A stretch of DNA of 64,000 bases from Paenibacillus faecis. GTDB taxonomy: Bacteria > Bacillota > Bacilli > Paenibacillales > Paenibacillaceae. Of this stretch, positions 61,560 to 64,000 are shown piece by piece (the first letter of the stretch is position 1; each line of letters opens with the position of its first letter). A model generated the notes under the pieces. That model was not told where the DNA came from and ran no database searches. It saw only the letters and a list, made by a program, of their open reading frames with translations. The stretch lies in the NCBI RefSeq assembly GCF_008084145.1, contig NZ_VSDO01000003.1:310001-374000 (forward strand), given 5' to 3'. The translations under genes were made by a program, and so were the position numbers.

Positions 61560-63111
61560 TTATTCCGTTCGCTGCTCAAACCAGTCAAACCGGGCCGGGG
61601 CTGCGCTGCCTTTCCCGTTACCGGTCGCGTACAGACCGACCACTACGCCGGTAAAACACATTTTATTCACGAAGTCCTCGGGCGAGAGCCCCCGGGCGGA
61701 ACCCGCCGCCAGCCGAACCCAAACCCCGTCCTCCAGCGAATATAGCAGGGCGTATTCCTCCGAGTCCGCGGTGATTTTCAGCCGGACGCGTCCCGCCTCC
61801 GTCTCGACCGCCGCCTCTTTGACCGTTTGTCCCCGAGCCGTCAAACGCGCGGCGATCTTTCTTTTACCGTCCTGCATGCTGAGGAAGATTTCATAATGCG
61901 CGTCCTCATCTCTCCGCGCGCATATTCCCGCTTCCTCCCCATCTTCGAGCGGATCGAATTCCAGGCAGGCGCTCCAAGCGGCCCGGACTTGCCGCTGTCT
62001 GCGGCCGACGAACGCCACCTGGCCGACATCGTTCAAGCCCGCGGCCTGCCCCCGCAGCGTAAGCCAACCCGGGCGTTCCGCGAGCGACCAGCTTCCTTCC
62101 GCGGGATTCCGCAGGAAGGTCCAGGCCGGATCCAAGCGGCCGCCGTCGAAGTCGTCCCTGCCCTAGGCTTTCGCTGCAAGCGGGGAAGGGGCGCCCGGGA
62201 TTCGCGGCACGTTCATTTCCAGGTTGACGAGGCCCTCGTTGTTGTCGATCATCGGCCACCCGTCTTCACTCCAGTGCACCGGCGCCAAAAAAGTCTCCCG
62301 GCCCAGGACGCTGTAGCCGTCGCCGACCAGTCGAACGCCGAGGAACACGGCCCACCAGCCGCCGCTCGGGTCTTCAATCAAGTCCGCGTGCCCCAAGTAC
62401 TGGATGGGGTGGTCGATCCCCCGATGCGTCAAAATCGGCTGCGGGCACATTTCAAACGGTCCGTAGGGATGGGAGCTCCGCCCGATAATTTCCCGATGCT
62501 CTTTGGCCGTTCCGCCCGACGCGGTCATGATATAGTAGAAGCCGCCGATTTTATACAGATGCGGCCCTTCCGTCCACGGGCCTCCGTCTCCCCGCCAGAT
62601 TACGGCCGGTTCGGTCAGGGCGCGGCCCGTTTCAATGTCGATCTCGTACTGGATGACATGGGAGTCGTAATCCGCTCCCTGTTGGGCGGTGACGTAAACC
62701 CCGGCCGTCATCGTCAAACATCAGGGACGGGTCGATCCCGCCATAGGGAACGGGAATCGGATCGGACCATGGGCCTGCCGGATCGGTCGCCGTCACGTAA
62801 AAGTTCCCGATCCCCCGAACATCGGTCGTAATCATGTAAAAGACACCGTCATGGTAGCGCAGCGTTGGGGCGTAAATGCCGTCGGAACTCCGGCGGCCCC
62901 GCAAATCCAACTGCCCGATCCGGTCCAGTACGTGCCCGATCTGTTCCCAATGGATCAAATCCCGGCTGCGGAAAATCGGGACGCCCGGGAAATACTCGAA
63001 GGAGCTGCAGATCAGATAAAAGTCATCCCCGGCCCGCGTGATGCTCGGGTCGGGGTAGAAGCCGGGAAGAATCGGATTGGTATACGATATCGCATTGAAA
63101 TGCTTGTTCAT
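61560..63111 (-). pseudogene. xynB: GH43 beta-xylosidase, broken by a frameshift and a nonsense codon
   Basis: Three pieces make one XynB-type GH43. The N-part (63111-~62700; PILPGFYPDPSITRAGDDFYL, GVPIFRSRDLIHWEQIGHVLDR, GIDPSLMFDDDG) is cut where a run of four C at 62699-62702 adds one base; removing one base restores the reading into VYVTAQQGADYDSHVIQYEID. The second part continues the five-blade catalytic domain (EGPHLYKIGGFYYIMTASGG, ILTHRGIDHPIQYLGHADL). It stops at TAG 62165-62163, in frame with the third part (GRDDFDGGRLDPAWTFLRNP onward), the C-terminal beta-sandwich. Two separate lesions suggest true loss, though one could be a sequence error. The start abuts the permease stop (TAGATG). 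Confidence 0.85.
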
Positions 63112-64000
63112 CTATTCTTTTACACTCCCCACGTTAAGTCCGACGACAAAGTACTTTTGCATGAACGGATACACCAGAAGAATCGGCACGGAAGCGACCA
63201 CCGTAACGGCGGCGCGAATGGACAGCGGGGTTACCATGGAAGCCGCCGCATCCTGCGTCATCCCCGCCCCGGCCGCCACAGCCGGATTGCTGTTGGCGTT
63301 CATGCTGGACGAGAGCAGCTTCATCAACTCGTACTGCATCGTACTCAGCTCCTGCCTGGAGGAGGTGAACAGGAAAGCGTCGAACCAGGAATTCCAGGCG
63401 CCTACGGCGACGAACAAGGCAATTGTAGCGAGCACGGGCTTACACAGCGGGAAGATGATCCGCCAGAAAATTTTGAAGTCTCCCGCCCCGTCGATTCTTG
63501 CCGATTCGACCAGACTTTCGGGGATCGTTCCGATATAAGTCCGGATGACGATCAGGTTGAAGGCGCTGATCATGGAGGGCAGAACATAAACCCAGAAGCT
63601 GTTGATCAAGTTCAAGTCCTTCATCAGGAAGTAGCCGGGGATCAAACCGGCGTTGAAATACATCGTCAGTACGAAGATAAATGTAATCGGCTTGCGGAAC
63701 ACGTACTCCCGGCGGCTTAGCGTATAGGCCAGCATCGACGTCAAAAAGATGTTGAGCAGCGTGGACAGCACCGTTCTTGCCACCGAGATGAGAAAAGCGT
63801 TGTAAATCGTCCCCGATACGAACACGGCTTTGTAATTTTGCAGCGTAAATTCTCTGGGCCACAGATAGAGCCCGCCCCGGATCGTATCGTTCCCGGCGTT
63901 GAAGGAAACGACGATCGTGTTCAAAAAGGGATATAGTGTAACGATGACAAGCAGGGTCATAAATATGGCGTTAAAGGTGTTAAAAAGAATCGGCTCCAAC
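63112..64000 (-). CDS. Carbohydrate ABC transporter permease, 5' end beyond window
   Basis: At least 296 codons visible; the gene begins to the right of the window. Six helices, EAA loop PESLVESARIDGAGDFKIFWRIIFPLCKP, and the end YPFMQKYFVVGLNVGSVKE are typical of YtcP/LplC-like permeases. In Paenibacillus aldouronate clusters such a permease works with LplA-like and YtcB-like partners, expected just outside. Its stop abuts the xynB start, indicating one operon. Confidence 0.9.
   Translation of the reverse strand, partial: LEPILFNTFNAIFMTLLVIVTLYPFLNTIVVSFNAGNDTIRGGLYLWPREFTLQNYKAVFVSGTIYNAFLISVARTVLSTLLNIFLTSMLAYTLSRREYVFRKPITFIFVLTMYFNAGLIPGYFLMKDLNLINSFWVYVLPSMISAFNLIVIRTYIGTIPESLVESARIDGAGDFKIFWRIIFPLCKPVLATIALFVAVGAWNSWFDAFLFTSSRQELSTMQYELMKLLSSSMNANSNPAVAAGAGMTQDAAASMVTPLSIRAAVTVVASVPILLVYPFMQKYFVVGLNVGSVKE

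Overview
The window looks like a chromosomal segment of a Paenibacillus-type Firmicute (endospore-former relative, moderately high GC). This is inferred from gene content and not from a marker gene. The signs are strong GGAGG ribosome binding sites with frequent GTG/TTG starts, YesM/YesN two-component pairs beside sugar ABC transporters that lack their own ATPase, a large plant-polysaccharide gene set, and repeat-rich intergenic regions full of short hairpins. No rRNA, tRNA or CRISPR array was seen.

Layout. 0.4-11.2 kb: a leftward extracellular-polysaccharide operon (GT4 glycosyltransferase, UDP-GlcNAc 2-epimerase, Wzz-like protein, WbpB, WbpA, WbpD, WbpE, Wzx-type flippase, polysaccharide deacetylase). 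It holds all five enzyme types needed for UDP-ManNAc3NAcA. Two tandem FemAB/GNAT-like paralogues diverge from it (11.4-13.3 kb). 13.2-24.3 kb: a membrane GGDEF protein, secreted proteins, a purine permease, an ECF sigma/anti-sigma pair with a divergent secreted target, an LmrA/LmrB-like regulator-efflux pair, an aldo/keto reductase and an AadK-like enzyme. 25-30 kb: a D-Ala-D-Ala module (MocR/DdlR-like regulator, Ddl, aminotransferase, Alr). 30.5-31.4 kb: SRPBCC plus ArsR under a very clear double operator. 31.5-40.6 kb: an alpha-galactoside system (GH36, solute-binding protein, YesN/YesM, two permeases).

42-50 kb: an LLM oxidoreductase, then a leftward nitrite-assimilation operon (nirB-nirD-nirC-cobA) facing a rightward ANTAR antiterminator gene and a TrpD2-like gene. 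The nirB leader carries a hexaloop hairpin and a terminator, as expected for ANTAR control. 52-64 kb: glucuronoxylan and uronate use (GH8 exo-oligoxylanase, GntR-uxuA-uxuB, GH67 alpha-glucuronidase, GH10 xylanase, a doubly broken GH43 xylosidase, and the start of an ABC transporter).

The most unusual part is the non-coding DNA. It holds a ~330-bp element with 13-bp terminal inverted repeats (two full copies, two partial). One full copy is itself split by an intact IS256-family insertion with an 8-bp target duplication; the other sits inside an older repeat whose uninterrupted relatives are also in the window. There is also a tandem array of three 464-480 bp units with a diverged fourth copy 6 kb away, a pair of 205-bp repeats, a 16-bp tandem array, a hexamer microsatellite and several families of short hairpins.
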